From: an uncultured Bacteroidota bacterium
GTDB taxonomy: Bacteria; Bacteroidota; Bacteroidia; Chitinophagales; Chitinophagaceae
Length of the DNA stretch: 64,000 nt
Assembly (NCBI GenBank): GCA_903882805.1
Contig: CAIRYK010000048.1
Coordinates: 1-64,000, forward strand
Direction of reading: 5' to 3'
The notes beneath the pieces were generated by a model, which was given only the letters and a program-made list of their open reading frames with translations, made no database searches and was not told the origin of the DNA. Of the stretch, positions 10,100 through 18,991 are shown piece by piece. Numbering within the stretch: position 1 is the stretch's first letter; every line of letters starts with the position of its first letter. The position numbers and the translations under genes are program-made.

Positions 10100-10714
10100 A
10101 TGGGCATACAGGATAGAAAAGAACGCGACAAACTGGAAATGCGCAAACGCATCATTGATGCGGCTATGCACATGTTTACCAAGGAGGGCTACGAGCATGC
10201 TTCTATCCGTAAAATTGCTGACAAAATTGAGTACAGCCCAGCAACCATTTACCTTTATTACAAAGACAAAGATGAATTGCTTTACGATGTTCAGGCGGAG
10301 TGTTTTAGTAAGCTGGTGGATATCTTTAAGCGCGAGGCAAATGCACCGCATCCCTTTACAAGATTAGAACAGATTTGCAGATCGTACGTTCAATTTGGTA
10401 AAAATCATGCTGAAATGTATGATCTGATGTTTATTATGAAGTCGCCAATGAATAATGTGCATGAGCATGAGAACTGGCAGAATGCAGATGATGCTTTCGC
10501 CTATCTGGCAAAGACGATTGCGGAATGTATGGAGCAGGGGCTAATTAAGTATGATAATCTATACCTTGGCGCATTATCGGTTTGGGCCATGGGCCATGGC
10601 CTGGTATCGCTTAATATCCGCTGTAGAATGAAGGTTATGGATATGACGGAAGAACAAACGGATGATGCGATTAATGCAGCTATAGAAGGCTATTTAAGCA
10701 CAATAAAGAAGTAA
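10100..10714 (+). CDS. TetR/AcrR-family transcriptional regulator of the efflux operon
   Basis: A protein of 204 residues, normal length for the family. The N-terminal helix-turn-helix (about residues 16-62) is classic: an AAMHMFTKEGYEHASIRKIA segment followed by SPATIYLYYKDKDELL. The rest is the all-helical ligand-binding and dimerisation domain, with a WHG-like segment (VWAMGHGL) near residue 170. It is first in a run with TolC-like, adaptor and RND genes, the usual setting for a local repressor that responds to a pump substrate. A promoter with a dyad in its spacer lies directly upstream, and a second copy of the dyad precedes the channel gene 25 nt downstream. Effector unknown. Confidence 0.93.
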   Translation: MGIQDRKERDKLEMRKRIIDAAMHMFTKEGYEHASIRKIADKIEYSPATIYLYYKDKDELLYDVQAECFSKLVDIFKREANAPHPFTRLEQICRSYVQFGKNHAEMYDLMFIMKSPMNNVHEHENWQNADDAFAYLAKTIAECMEQGLIKYDNLYLGALSVWAMGHGLVSLNIRCRMKVMDMTEEQTDDAINAAIEGYLSTIKK

Positions 10715-10738
10715 ACCTATATTTTTTTGCCATTTTAC

Positions 10739-10751
10739 TAAACAATGTTCA
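10739..10751. promoter_or_regulatory. Putative TetR operator, site 2
   Basis: TAAACA-A-TGTTCA, the same dyad as at 10062-10074 with one central-base change, located between tetR and the channel gene and just upstream of the ATG at 10754. It makes the ATG at 10745, which lies inside the dyad, a less likely start. A TTTTTTTG run ending at 10729 could be a -33 box, but no good -7 box follows, so the site may act on an internal promoter or as a roadblock. Confidence 0.5.
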
Positions 10752-10753
10752 GT

Positions 10754-12118
10754 ATGTTAACAAGATTTAAAATGATTTCGACGTTTATAGTGCTTTTGCT
10801 CACAACGACGAATCTTTTTGCTCAAAACGCTCTCGAAGGCTATATAACAGAAGCGTTAAAAAACAATAACGGAATCAAGCAACAACAGTTTCAGTTCGAC
10901 AGAGCTTTTGAAGCGCTGCGCGAGGCACGTACGCTGTTTTTGCCGTCGGTAACCATGCTTGGGTCTTACACTAAAGCTGCCGGTGGCAGAACGATAGATT
11001 TACCAATTGGCGATTTGTTCAATCCTGTATATAGTACCCTCAATCAGTTGACTCAGTCCAATTCGTTCCCCAAGATTGAGAATGCTGCAGTACAGCTCAA
11101 CCCTGATAATTTTTATGACTTTAAGTTGCGCACCGCAATGCCGCTTATCAATGCGGAAGTTTATTATAACAACAAGATAAAGCAACAAGCAATTACACTA
11201 CAGCAGGCAGGTGTCAATGTGTACAAGCGTGCATTGGTAAAGGATGTGAAAGCGGCCTATTACCAGTATTATCAGAGTACTCAGGCAATCGACATTTACA
11301 AAAATGCACTGAAACTTATAGATAAAAATATTGCTGTAAATGAGAGCCTGCTGCGCAATGGTGTGCGCAATAGCACCGCCCTGACCAGAGCGCAAGCTGA
11401 AAAACAAAAACTGCAAGCCCAGCTATCGCAGGCAGAAGCAAATAGTAAGAACGCTGCTGCCTATTTTAATTTTCTGCTTAATAAAAATCTAAATGCGCCA
11501 ATAGTGGTTGACTCCACACTTTCTGTGCCTGCAGGCCCAATACCCGCCGATATTTCTGCTGATAATACAGTAGAACGGCGTGAGGAGCTAAAACAACTAT
11601 CAGCAAAAAAAGACATTTATGAACTGAACAAGAAAATGGAGCAATCCTACATAATACCAAAGCTCAACACTTTTGTTGATCTCGGCGCGCAGGGGTTCGA
11701 CTGGAAAGTACAGGATAAATCGAAGTACTATCTATTTGGCGTCAATTTGCAATGGGATTTGTTTGCCTGGGGGCAACATAATGCAAAGGTTCGTCAGGCA
11801 GATATATCGCTTAACAGCGCAAATCTAGAATACGGTCAGGCAGAACAAGCATTCCGGTTACAGTTGTCGCAATCGCTCAACAACTACAATGCCTCACTGG
11901 CAAGCTACAGTAGTGCTCAGTCACAGTTGACTTTTGCGGAAAAATATTATTCCGATCAGCTCAAAGCCTACAAAGAAGGGCAGTTGTTGTATATAGAATT
12001 GCTCGATGCCCAGAACCAATTGACTTCCAGCCAACTACAAGTGTCGGTTGCCTATGCGAATGTGCTGATAGCGCAAGCCGAAACCGAAAGAAATCTTGCC
12101 ACTTACACCATCAACTAA
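10754..12118 (+). CDS. TolC-family outer membrane efflux channel
   Basis: A protein of 454 residues with a signal peptide (Arg/Lys n-region, hydrophobic core, cut near LFAQ). ATG codons at 10745, 10754 and 10772 are in frame. I chose 10754 because it keeps the charged n-region and leaves the putative operator outside the gene. The two-fold duplicated OEP architecture is visible: long helical segments rich in Ala, Gln and Asn (about residues 140-220 and 360-450), with the typical late motif ELLDAQNQLTSSQLQ where family members bind the adaptor. It forms the outer-membrane exit duct for the RND pump encoded two genes downstream. Gap to the adaptor gene is 18 nt, so one transcript is likely. Confidence 0.92.
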   Translation: MLTRFKMISTFIVLLLTTTNLFAQNALEGYITEALKNNNGIKQQQFQFDRAFEALREARTLFLPSVTMLGSYTKAAGGRTIDLPIGDLFNPVYSTLNQLTQSNSFPKIENAAVQLNPDNFYDFKLRTAMPLINAEVYYNNKIKQQAITLQQAGVNVYKRALVKDVKAAYYQYYQSTQAIDIYKNALKLIDKNIAVNESLLRNGVRNSTALTRAQAEKQKLQAQLSQAEANSKNAAAYFNFLLNKNLNAPIVVDSTLSVPAGPIPADISADNTVERREELKQLSAKKDIYELNKKMEQSYIIPKLNTFVDLGAQGFDWKVQDKSKYYLFGVNLQWDLFAWGQHNAKVRQADISLNSANLEYGQAEQAFRLQLSQSLNNYNASLASYSSAQSQLTFAEKYYSDQLKAYKEGQLLYIELLDAQNQLTSSQLQVSVAYANVLIAQAETERNLATYTIN

Positions 12119-12136
12119 AAATATAATTGCACTAAT

Positions 12137-13195
12137 ATGAAAAAGTTAAGCGCATTCATTGCATTGTCGGCATTACTGCTTGCATCATGCAATCATCAGC
12201 AACCAACCGCAAAAACAACAACCGATGAGCGCATACCTGTAAAGGTAATGGAAGTAACTCCGCTCAATGGCGCAGCACAACTCCATATATCGGGACAGTT
12301 TACTACAGACGACGAGGCAATGCTGTCTTTCAAAACCGGTGGCGTTGTAGACCGGATAATGGTTAAAGAAGGCGATGCCATTCATGCCGGGCAGCTATTG
12401 GCAACGCTAAAGCTCACTGAAATAGATGCACTGGTGCAACAAGCTACACTGGCATTGGAAAAAGCAAAACGCGACAATACCCGCGCCACAAATTTGTATA
12501 AAGACAGCGTTGCCACATTGGAGCAACTGCAAAACAGTAAAACTGCGCTCGACCTTGCTACCCAGCAACTGGAAGCTGCGCGATTCAACCGAAGCTATTC
12601 AGAAATACGTGCAGCAAAGGATGGTTTTGTATTGCGCAAATTGGCGGCCGAAGGCCAGGTGGTGAGTTCAGGTGCTCCAGTGTTCCAGACCAACGGAGCC
12701 CGATCGTCGGCATGGTTGCTACGGGTTAGCTTGAGCGACAGACAATGGGCCGCAATAAGTGTAAACGATAAGGCAAATGTGCAATGGGATGCAGCCGGTA
12801 AAGAATCTATCGCGGGCGTAGTGGTGCGCAAGTCGCAGGGGGCAGACCCGGTAAGTGGTCAGATAGCTGCTGATATTAAGCTCACCGGCCATATACCCGG
12901 CGGCATCGCATCGGGTATGTTTGGTAAGGCGGTCGTTTTTCCTTCGGTTGTGAAAGATACCCAGACTGCAACGCTCTGGACTGTGCCCTACGATGCCCTG
13001 CTGGATGCAGATGGCAGCATGGGGTATGTGTTTGTAGTAAACGATGATAATACAGTAAAAAAGGTGAAAGTATTGATACAGGGCATGGAAAAAGACAATG
13101 TGTTGATTTCTGATGGACTACAGGGAGCAAAATCGATTGTAGTATCCGGCAGCGCTTATTTAACCGATAACAGCAACATACGCATTATTCAATAA
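12137..13195 (+). CDS. RND efflux adaptor (membrane fusion protein), lipoprotein
   Basis: A protein of 352 residues. A lipobox (LLLASC, Cys18) predicts a lipoprotein in the periplasm. The barrel-sandwich half-motif MVKEGDAIHAGQLLATL at about residues 74-90 is the hallmark of HlyD/AcrA adaptors. A coiled-coil hairpin (about 95-150) follows, then the second half-motif (AAKDGFVLRKLAAEGQVV) and a beta-barrel domain. It bridges the inner-membrane RND pump and the outer-membrane channel. It sits 18 nt after the channel gene and 22 nt before the pump gene, clearly the same operon. Substrate range cannot be read from the sequence. Confidence 0.93.
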   Translation: MKKLSAFIALSALLLASCNHQQPTAKTTTDERIPVKVMEVTPLNGAAQLHISGQFTTDDEAMLSFKTGGVVDRIMVKEGDAIHAGQLLATLKLTEIDALVQQATLALEKAKRDNTRATNLYKDSVATLEQLQNSKTALDLATQQLEAARFNRSYSEIRAAKDGFVLRKLAAEGQVVSSGAPVFQTNGARSSAWLLRVSLSDRQWAAISVNDKANVQWDAAGKESIAGVVVRKSQGADPVSGQIAADIKLTGHIPGGIASGMFGKAVVFPSVVKDTQTATLWTVPYDALLDADGSMGYVFVVNDDNTVKKVKVLIQGMEKDNVLISDGLQGAKSIVVSGSAYLTDNSNIRIIQ

Positions 13196-13217
13196 CAGCC
13201 GCTAAAACAACTTTTCT

Positions 13218-16200
13218 ATGAAAATATCTGATTATGCGGTAAAGAACTACCAGTTTACATTGGTCATTTTTGTAATGATCATTGTAATGGGTATTACTAC
13301 CGTTATGAATATGCCGAGGTCGGAAGACCCTGAAATGCATGCGCCGGTATTCCCGATTGTGGTGGTTTATCCCGGAGCAAGTCCCAAAGACATGGAAGAC
13401 CTGGTGGTAAAACCACTGGAGAAAGAGATTTATGCGCTCGAAAACATGAAACGCATTCGCACTACTATAAGCGATGGCGTGGCGGTGATTCGTGCAGAAT
13501 ATAAATACAACAGCAACGTAGACGCAAAGTATCAGGAAATAGTGCGGGTAGTGAATGGTATGCGCGGACAGTTGCCGGGAGATATACAGAAACTCGATGT
13601 GCTTAAATACCAGCCGTCGGATGTGAACATTATGCAGATAGCTCTTGTATCTGAAAATGCTCCCCGAGACAAGCTAAACTTTTATGCTAAAAAACTACAG
13701 GAAGACCTGGAAAAATTACCTGCGCTGAAGAATGTAAAACTATCGGGTCTTCCGGAACGACAGGTGCGGGTAGAAGCCGATATTGAAAAACTGGCACAAC
13801 TACACATACCTATAATGGCTGTAATAGGCAATTTGCAAAGCGAGAATACCAACATTCCGGGTGGTAGCGTAGATGCAGGCAACAAAACCTACAATGTAAA
13901 GACCAGCGGTAACTTTAAGACACTCGATGAAATAAGCAATTCGATAGTATATACTGCCAACGGCAAAAACATCAGGCTCAAGGATGTGGCCAAAGTATAC
14001 TATGGTTACGACGATCAAAAGTACATTACTCGTATCAACGGGCACCGCTGCGTGTTTGTTGTGGCAGCCCAGAAAGACGGTGAAAATATCACGAATACGC
14101 AAAAGGAATACCAGCCTGTAATAGAAAAATTCCGCAAATCACTGCCCGCAAACATAGACCTCGTACAGAATTTTGATCAGGCAGATAATGTGAATATGCG
14201 CCTTACCGGATTAGGTAAAGATTTTATCATTGCAATTTTGTTGGTGGCCATCACGCTTTTACCACTTGGTAGCAGGCCTGCAATAATAGTAATGATTTCT
14301 ATACCGTTATCGCTTTCTATAGGTATAGTGTTGTTGCAATTATTTGGTTACAACCTCAATCAGTTGAGTATAGTGGGGCTGGTGGTTGCGCTGGGGTTGC
14401 TGGTAGACGATAGTATAGTAGTAGTAGAAAACATAGAACGCTGGATGCTGGAAGGCCACAGCCGAATGGATGCCACACTAAAGGCTACAAAGCAGATAGG
14501 TATGGCTGTATTGGGTTGTACGGTTACGCTGATAATTGCTTTTATGCCGCTGGTATTTATGCCCGAAGGCGCCGGCGATTTTATACGTTGTCTGCCTCTG
14601 GCTGTTATCTTTTGTGTGTTGGCGTCGCTTTTTGTATCGCTAACCATAATACCGTTCCTGTCGAGCAAGTTGCTTAAAGAGCACAAGGGCAACCCCGAGG
14701 GTAATATATTTATGCGCGGTTTAAAGAAAATAATTCATGGCAGCTACAGCCGTGTATTGGATAAGGCAATAGCACGTCCTGCCATAACCATAGCAGTTGC
14801 AGTAGTTACCTTTGCAGGGGCTATATACCTCTTTAAAGTAGTGGGATTTGGTTTGTTTCCTGCCTCTGAGAAACCTCAGTTTTTTGTAAACATCACCACT
14901 CCGGCTCAATCGAGCCTGAACTATACCGACACAATTGCGAAAAGCATAGAGCGCGAACTGAAGAAAGAACCGCTTATTCAATATTATGCAACACATACGG
15001 GTAAGGGAAACCCTATGATCTACTACAACGAAGCGCAAGAAAATGAACGAACCAACTTTGCTCAGATTTTTGTGCAGCTCGACCCACACACGCTACCAGA
15101 TACCAAGCTGGCGCTGATAGAAAAGTTACGTGCCAAATGGACCCCATATCCTGGCGCTAAGGTGGAAGTTAAGAATTTTGAACAAGGGCCGCAACAGGCT
15201 GCGCCGGTGGAGGTGCGTTTGTTTGGCGAAGATCTGGATAGCCTGCGCAATATGGCTGCGAGAGTGGAGACAATTCTGAAAAATACCCCGGGTGCGATAT
15301 ATGTCGACAATCCGGTGTCGATACTAAACGCTGATATCAGGATAAACATAGACCGCGAAAAAGCGCAAATGCTGGGCGTATCTACAGTCAATATAGACAG
15401 GGTAGTTAGATTGGCTATAGCAGGACTCAATATCGGCAGGTACAACGACATAAACGGTAATGAATATGTGTTGCAGATAACGCGTATCCGTCAGGGCAAA
15501 CCCACACTTGATGTGTTGAACAACCTGATGATCAGTAACAATCAGGGTGGGGCGGTGCAGCTCTCGCAAATTGCATCGTTGCAGCTCGAGGCTTCTCCGC
15601 TCAACATCAACCACCAGGAAAAGCGAAGGGTAGTGTCGGTTAAGGCATTTGTTCAAAAAGGTTTTCTTGCCGACAGAGTGATTGATGATGTTATAGCGAA
15701 GATGGATAAATTTGGTTTTGCTACAGGCTATAGCTACGAGATGGGCGGCGAGGTAGAATCGCGCAACAATTCATTTAGCGGCTTTACCAGTATCATTATT
15801 GTTACCATATTTATGTTCATCGCTATACTGGTACTCGAGTTTGGCACATTCAAGAGTACGCTTATAGTGTTGTCGGTAATACCATTGGGTATTGTGGGCG
15901 CTGCGGTGGCGCTGTGGCTAACCGGTAATTCACTATCGTTTGTAGCAATTATTGGTCTTATAGCGCTGGCGGGTATAGAGGTGAAGAACACTATATTATT
16001 AGTAGATTTTACAAATCAATTGCGCGCAAAGGGTTATGGCCTCGACGACGCCATTAAAGAAGCGGGTGAAGTGCGGTTTTTGCCAATAGTGCTTACATCG
16101 CTCACTGCTATTGGTGGGTTGATACCGATTGCTATTTCTACCAATCCACTGATCTCGCCACTGGCTATTGTATTGATTGGCGGGCTTATTAGTTCTACGC

Positions 16201-16268
16201 TGTTGTCGCGTATTGTTACGCCTGTTGTGTACAAACTAATGCCGCCAAAAGTAGTGGTTGAAGCATAA
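13218..16268 (+). CDS. RND-family efflux pump (AcrB-like inner membrane permease)
   Basis: A protein of 1016 residues, the usual length for AcrB-type pumps. Twelve membrane spans in two sets of six are separated by large periplasmic loops. The proton-relay elements are present: two adjacent Asp in the LGLLVDDSIVVVEN segment (about residue 397) and the Lys in AGIEVKNTILLVDF (about residue 921). An internal PN1-type motif (YPGASPKDMEDLVVKPLEKE) begins at about residue 52. It uses proton import to export substrates through the adaptor and TolC-like channel encoded just upstream. Probably drugs, dyes or lipids rather than metals, since the methionine-rich pattern of CusA pumps is absent; this is inference. 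Last gene of the operon, with a hairpin 24 nt downstream. Confidence 0.95.
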   Translation: MKISDYAVKNYQFTLVIFVMIIVMGITTVMNMPRSEDPEMHAPVFPIVVVYPGASPKDMEDLVVKPLEKEIYALENMKRIRTTISDGVAVIRAEYKYNSNVDAKYQEIVRVVNGMRGQLPGDIQKLDVLKYQPSDVNIMQIALVSENAPRDKLNFYAKKLQEDLEKLPALKNVKLSGLPERQVRVEADIEKLAQLHIPIMAVIGNLQSENTNIPGGSVDAGNKTYNVKTSGNFKTLDEISNSIVYTANGKNIRLKDVAKVYYGYDDQKYITRINGHRCVFVVAAQKDGENITNTQKEYQPVIEKFRKSLPANIDLVQNFDQADNVNMRLTGLGKDFIIAILLVAITLLPLGSRPAIIVMISIPLSLSIGIVLLQLFGYNLNQLSIVGLVVALGLLVDDSIVVVENIERWMLEGHSRMDATLKATKQIGMAVLGCTVTLIIAFMPLVFMPEGAGDFIRCLPLAVIFCVLASLFVSLTIIPFLSSKLLKEHKGNPEGNIFMRGLKKIIHGSYSRVLDKAIARPAITIAVAVVTFAGAIYLFKVVGFGLFPASEKPQFFVNITTPAQSSLNYTDTIAKSIERELKKEPLIQYYATHTGKGNPMIYYNEAQENERTNFAQIFVQLDPHTLPDTKLALIEKLRAKWTPYPGAKVEVKNFEQGPQQAAPVEVRLFGEDLDSLRNMAARVETILKNTPGAIYVDNPVSILNADIRINIDREKAQMLGVSTVNIDRVVRLAIAGLNIGRYNDINGNEYVLQITRIRQGKPTLDVLNNLMISNNQGGAVQLSQIASLQLEASPLNINHQEKRRVVSVKAFVQKGFLADRVIDDVIAKMDKFGFATGYSYEMGGEVESRNNSFSGFTSIIIVTIFMFIAILVLEFGTFKSTLIVLSVIPLGIVGAAVALWLTGNSLSFVAIIGLIALAGIEVKNTILLVDFTNQLRAKGYGLDDAIKEAGEVRFLPIVLTSLTAIGGLIPIAISTNPLISPLAIVLIGGLISSTLLSRIVTPVVYKLMPPKVVVEA

Positions 16269-16292
16269 CTGTTGTGTTGTTGAAAAAGGGAG

Positions 16293-16315
16293 GCCACGGC
16301 ATTGTTCGTGGCTTT
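16293..16315 (+). terminator. Probable terminator of the efflux operon
   Basis: GCCACG (16293-16298) pairs with CGTGGC (16307-16312) across an 8-nt loop, followed by TTTCGCTTTT. The stem is short and the T-run interrupted, so this is moderate evidence only. Confidence 0.55.
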
Positions 16316-16404
16316 CGCTTTTCGGAGGTTGCTGCCTTTATTTTTGGCAGAGCTGCCGCTAATGCGACTGATTTTGTAAATTTATTAATCAAACAAACTA
16401 AAAC

Positions 16405-16815
16405 ATGGAAGTAAGATACCCCATACCGCCTTTTACAGAAGAAACCGCCCTTAAAAAAGTGCAGGCTGCAGAAGATGCATGGAACAGTAAAGACCCTGAA
16501 AGGGTAGCCAAAGCTTATACAATAGACACCGAATGGCGCAATCGCAGCGAATTTATAAATGGCCGCGACGAGGTTGTTGAGTTTCTGAAGCGTAAGTGGG
16601 AGAAAGAAATAGACTACAAGCTAAAAAAAGAACTGTGGGCTTTCAGAGACAATCGCATAGCAGTCCGTTTTGAATATGAATGGCGCAATGCAGAAGGACA
16701 ATGGTACCGTAGCTATGGCAACGAAAATTGGGAGTTTGATGAAAATGGCTACATGCGTAAGCGTTTTGCGAGCATAAATGATGTGGCTATTGCGGAGGGG
16801 GAGCGGAGGTTGTGA
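16405..16815 (+). CDS. DUF1348-type NTF2-like (SnoaL-fold) protein
   Basis: A protein of 136 residues. The pattern of an N-terminal helix ([18 protein letters not shown]), [14 protein letters not shown], a Phe/Trp-rich middle and a C-terminal [12 protein letters not shown] strand matches the DUF1348 branch of the nuclear transport factor 2 superfamily. These are small cone-shaped cytoplasmic proteins; no activity has been settled for this branch, and none is claimed here. It stands alone between the efflux operon terminator and an unrelated small gene. No signal peptide. Confidence 0.85.
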   Translation: MEVRYPIPPFTEETALKKVQAAEDAWNSKDPERVAKAYTIDTEWRNRSEFINGRDEVVEFLKRKWEKEIDYKLKKELWAFRDNRIAVRFEYEWRNAEGQWYRSYGNENWEFDENGYMRKRFASINDVAIAEGERRL

Positions 16816-16964
16816 GATTCAGCAATGTGTGAATCAAATTTTTCCTCATTTAACTGGTAGTCTCCTATTTCAATAGTGGCAATTTGCGGCTAATGGGATT
16901 TGGAAATATAATAATTACCTGTGCGAAACCTTATCTTTGAGGTGAAGCTATTGAAAATTAATCC

Positions 16965-17186
16965 ATGGATACTAATCATATTGAATTGTTGCACAGTAAA
17001 GCATTGCAATTATTGAAGGATTTAGAAGCTATGCATATAATTAAAATGCATAAAGTTATAGAGCAACCAAAGGAGCAAAAATTATCTGAGCAATATAGAG
17101 GTATGTTGTCAAAAGAAGAAGGGATAGAACTTAATTGTCACATCGATCAAATGAGAAATGCGTGGAACAATAGTTCCTGTGTTTGA
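16965..17186 (+). CDS. Small hypothetical protein, possibly an orphan antitoxin
   Basis: A protein of 73 residues. The -7-like box TATCTTTG at 16932-16939 lies 25 nt before the ATG. The N-terminus is a helix rich in Leu and Lys. The C-terminal half (KLSEQYRGMLSKEEG ... MRNAWNN) resembles small Bacteroidota proteins that I recall as paired with a toxin gene, but this is recall and not demonstrated. No toxin-sized frame follows: the next frame (17205-17288) has only 27 codons. I treat the gene as real but of unknown function. Confidence 0.55.
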   Translation: MDTNHIELLHSKALQLLKDLEAMHIIKMHKVIEQPKEQKLSEQYRGMLSKEEGIELNCHIDQMRNAWNNSSCV

Positions 17187-17365
17187 TTTGTAGGATCCTA
17201 AAAAATGAAATTCATTAATGGTAATCCCTGTTTCGTATACTCTGTAACCACTCTAAAAGCGTATTTACCGAATCATAGTTTTCGATAACCAGGCATTAAT
17301 TTTATACTATACTTCCCCAACTATTTCATAGCTTTAGCTACGGGCTATTGCCCTAATATTTGCTT

Positions 17366-18988
17366 ATGAAAAGCCTATTATCAACAATTTTATTGTTCTG
17401 CTGCTTTGGAGCCATGGCCGGTGCAAAAATCCTGGTACCGATGGATGAGCATAGCCAAACCAATCATTTGCGCGCCTATGGTATTGCTTATGCAGCCTTG
17501 CAGGAGGGTATGCAGGTCGATTGGCTGCTGAACTACAGAGGGGGTAGTTTTGTTGTTGCACAGGATAAAATGATTGAGGGGCTTTGCAGGCAAAGAGGGG
17601 TGAGTTTTGAAGCTTTGAGCGCTAAGCAATTTGCAAAAATTGCAACCGATATCAAAGGTCCCACTTACAAGGGAGCCATAATTCCACTAAACAAAGCGCC
17701 ACGTATAGCCGTATATACCCCAATAAGCAAACAACCCTGGGACGATGCAGTAACTATGGCGCTGACTTATGCCGGCATTCCTTTCGAGAAACTTTATGCC
17801 GGTGAGGTATTGGCAGGTCAACTGGGTCGGTTCGATTGGCTGCATTTGCATCATGAGGATTTTACCGGTCAGTTTGGTAAGTTTTGGGCAGGATATCGCA
17901 ATACACCCTGGTATCAGGCCGATGAAAAGGCTATGAACGACCTGGCCAAGAATAATGGTTTTACTAAGGTGAGCCAATTGCAACTGGCTGTAGTGCGCAA
18001 AATACGCGACTTTGTAGGCGATGGCGGTAACCTATTTGCCATGTGTACTGCTACGGAGACTTTCGATATAGCGTTATCTGCGGCCAAAACTGATATCTGC
18101 GACACAGAATTTGATGGCGACCCAGCCGATTTGTCGGCCAATGCCAAGCTCGATTTTACAGACTGTCTTGCTTTTCGTGGGTTTGCTGTAAATGCAAGTC
18201 CTTATAAGTTGCAACATTCCGACATAGACCGCCCAGATTTTTATTTGCCTGAGCCCGAAGATAAGTTCAAGTTGTTAGCTCCGCCAGCGTTTCCAGATGC
18301 TGTGCCTGCAATGCTGTGCCAAAACCACACCACCTCTATAAAGGGTTTTCGCGGGCAGACAACAGCTTTCAGAAAAGAAACAATTAAACCGGGAGCGCTT
18401 GTATTAGGGCAATATGATTTCTCACCACAGAAACTTGCTTCGCTCGGCATAGTCAGCGCTTATACAGAAGCGCGCTACCTGCATGGAGAATACAAGCAAG
18501 GAGCGTGGACTTTCTACAGTGGTCATGACCCGGAAGATTATCAACACCTGGTCAACGATCCGGCTACCAATCTCGATAATTTTCCGCATTCGCCCGGATA
18601 CAGGCTGATACTCAATAACGTACTTTTTCCGGCAGCTAAAAAAATATTTGTACCTACTGTTTTTTCGAGAGATACAATCCAGACTGGAAGCCTTGATAAT
18701 AGTAATGCGCCGGCTCAAGCCACGATTTTACCAAAACCGGATGACAAGGTGAAAATGTACCCTAATCCTGCTAATAACGAACTGGTTTTGAGTATTATTC
18801 CAGGGGCAGGCGACAATCCCAAACAGTTGTATATAGAGCGCGTAGTGATTTCCAATATTGCCGGCGCTGAGGCTATCAATCAAACTTATCATGCAGATAA
18901 GGTGCATGTGAGCCTTAAGGGGCTTGCTCCGGGTTTGTACCTAATAGCTGTAAATGGCGAGTATATCGGGCGAATGGTGAAGGAGTAG
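17366..18988 (+). CDS. Secreted protein of the so-called asparagine synthetase B-like family, with T9SS sorting domain
   Basis: A protein of 540 residues from the ATG at 17366 (the frame also offers a TTG at 17360). A signal peptide ends near AMAGA. Residues about 20-430 match a conserved Bacteroidota family often labelled asparagine synthetase B. However, it lacks the N-terminal catalytic Cys of the amidotransferase domain and the SGGxDS ATP motif, so that name should not be taken as function. Conserved segments visible are KILVPMDEHSQTNHL, LLNYRGGSF, YDWLHLHHEDFTG-like and GGNLFAMCTATETFD, the last reminiscent of a class I amidotransferase-like fold. The C-terminus (MYPNPANNEL ... GLYLIAVNG) is a type A T9SS tail. 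It ends 3 nt from the convergent recO stop. Confidence 0.85.
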   Translation: MKSLLSTILLFCCFGAMAGAKILVPMDEHSQTNHLRAYGIAYAALQEGMQVDWLLNYRGGSFVVAQDKMIEGLCRQRGVSFEALSAKQFAKIATDIKGPTYKGAIIPLNKAPRIAVYTPISKQPWDDAVTMALTYAGIPFEKLYAGEVLAGQLGRFDWLHLHHEDFTGQFGKFWAGYRNTPWYQADEKAMNDLAKNNGFTKVSQLQLAVVRKIRDFVGDGGNLFAMCTATETFDIALSAAKTDICDTEFDGDPADLSANAKLDFTDCLAFRGFAVNASPYKLQHSDIDRPDFYLPEPEDKFKLLAPPAFPDAVPAMLCQNHTTSIKGFRGQTTAFRKETIKPGALVLGQYDFSPQKLASLGIVSAYTEARYLHGEYKQGAWTFYSGHDPEDYQHLVNDPATNLDNFPHSPGYRLILNNVLFPAAKKIFVPTVFSRDTIQTGSLDNSNAPAQATILPKPDDKVKMYPNPANNELVLSIIPGAGDNPKQLYIERVVISNIAGAEAINQTYHADKVHVSLKGLAPGLYLIAVNGEYIGRMVKE

Positions 18989-18991
18989 CGC

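Noticed and set aside
17205-17288. 27-codon frame after the small 73-residue gene as a separate gene
   Set aside because: Too short and without recognisable features to call a gene; mentioned only as a possible remnant.
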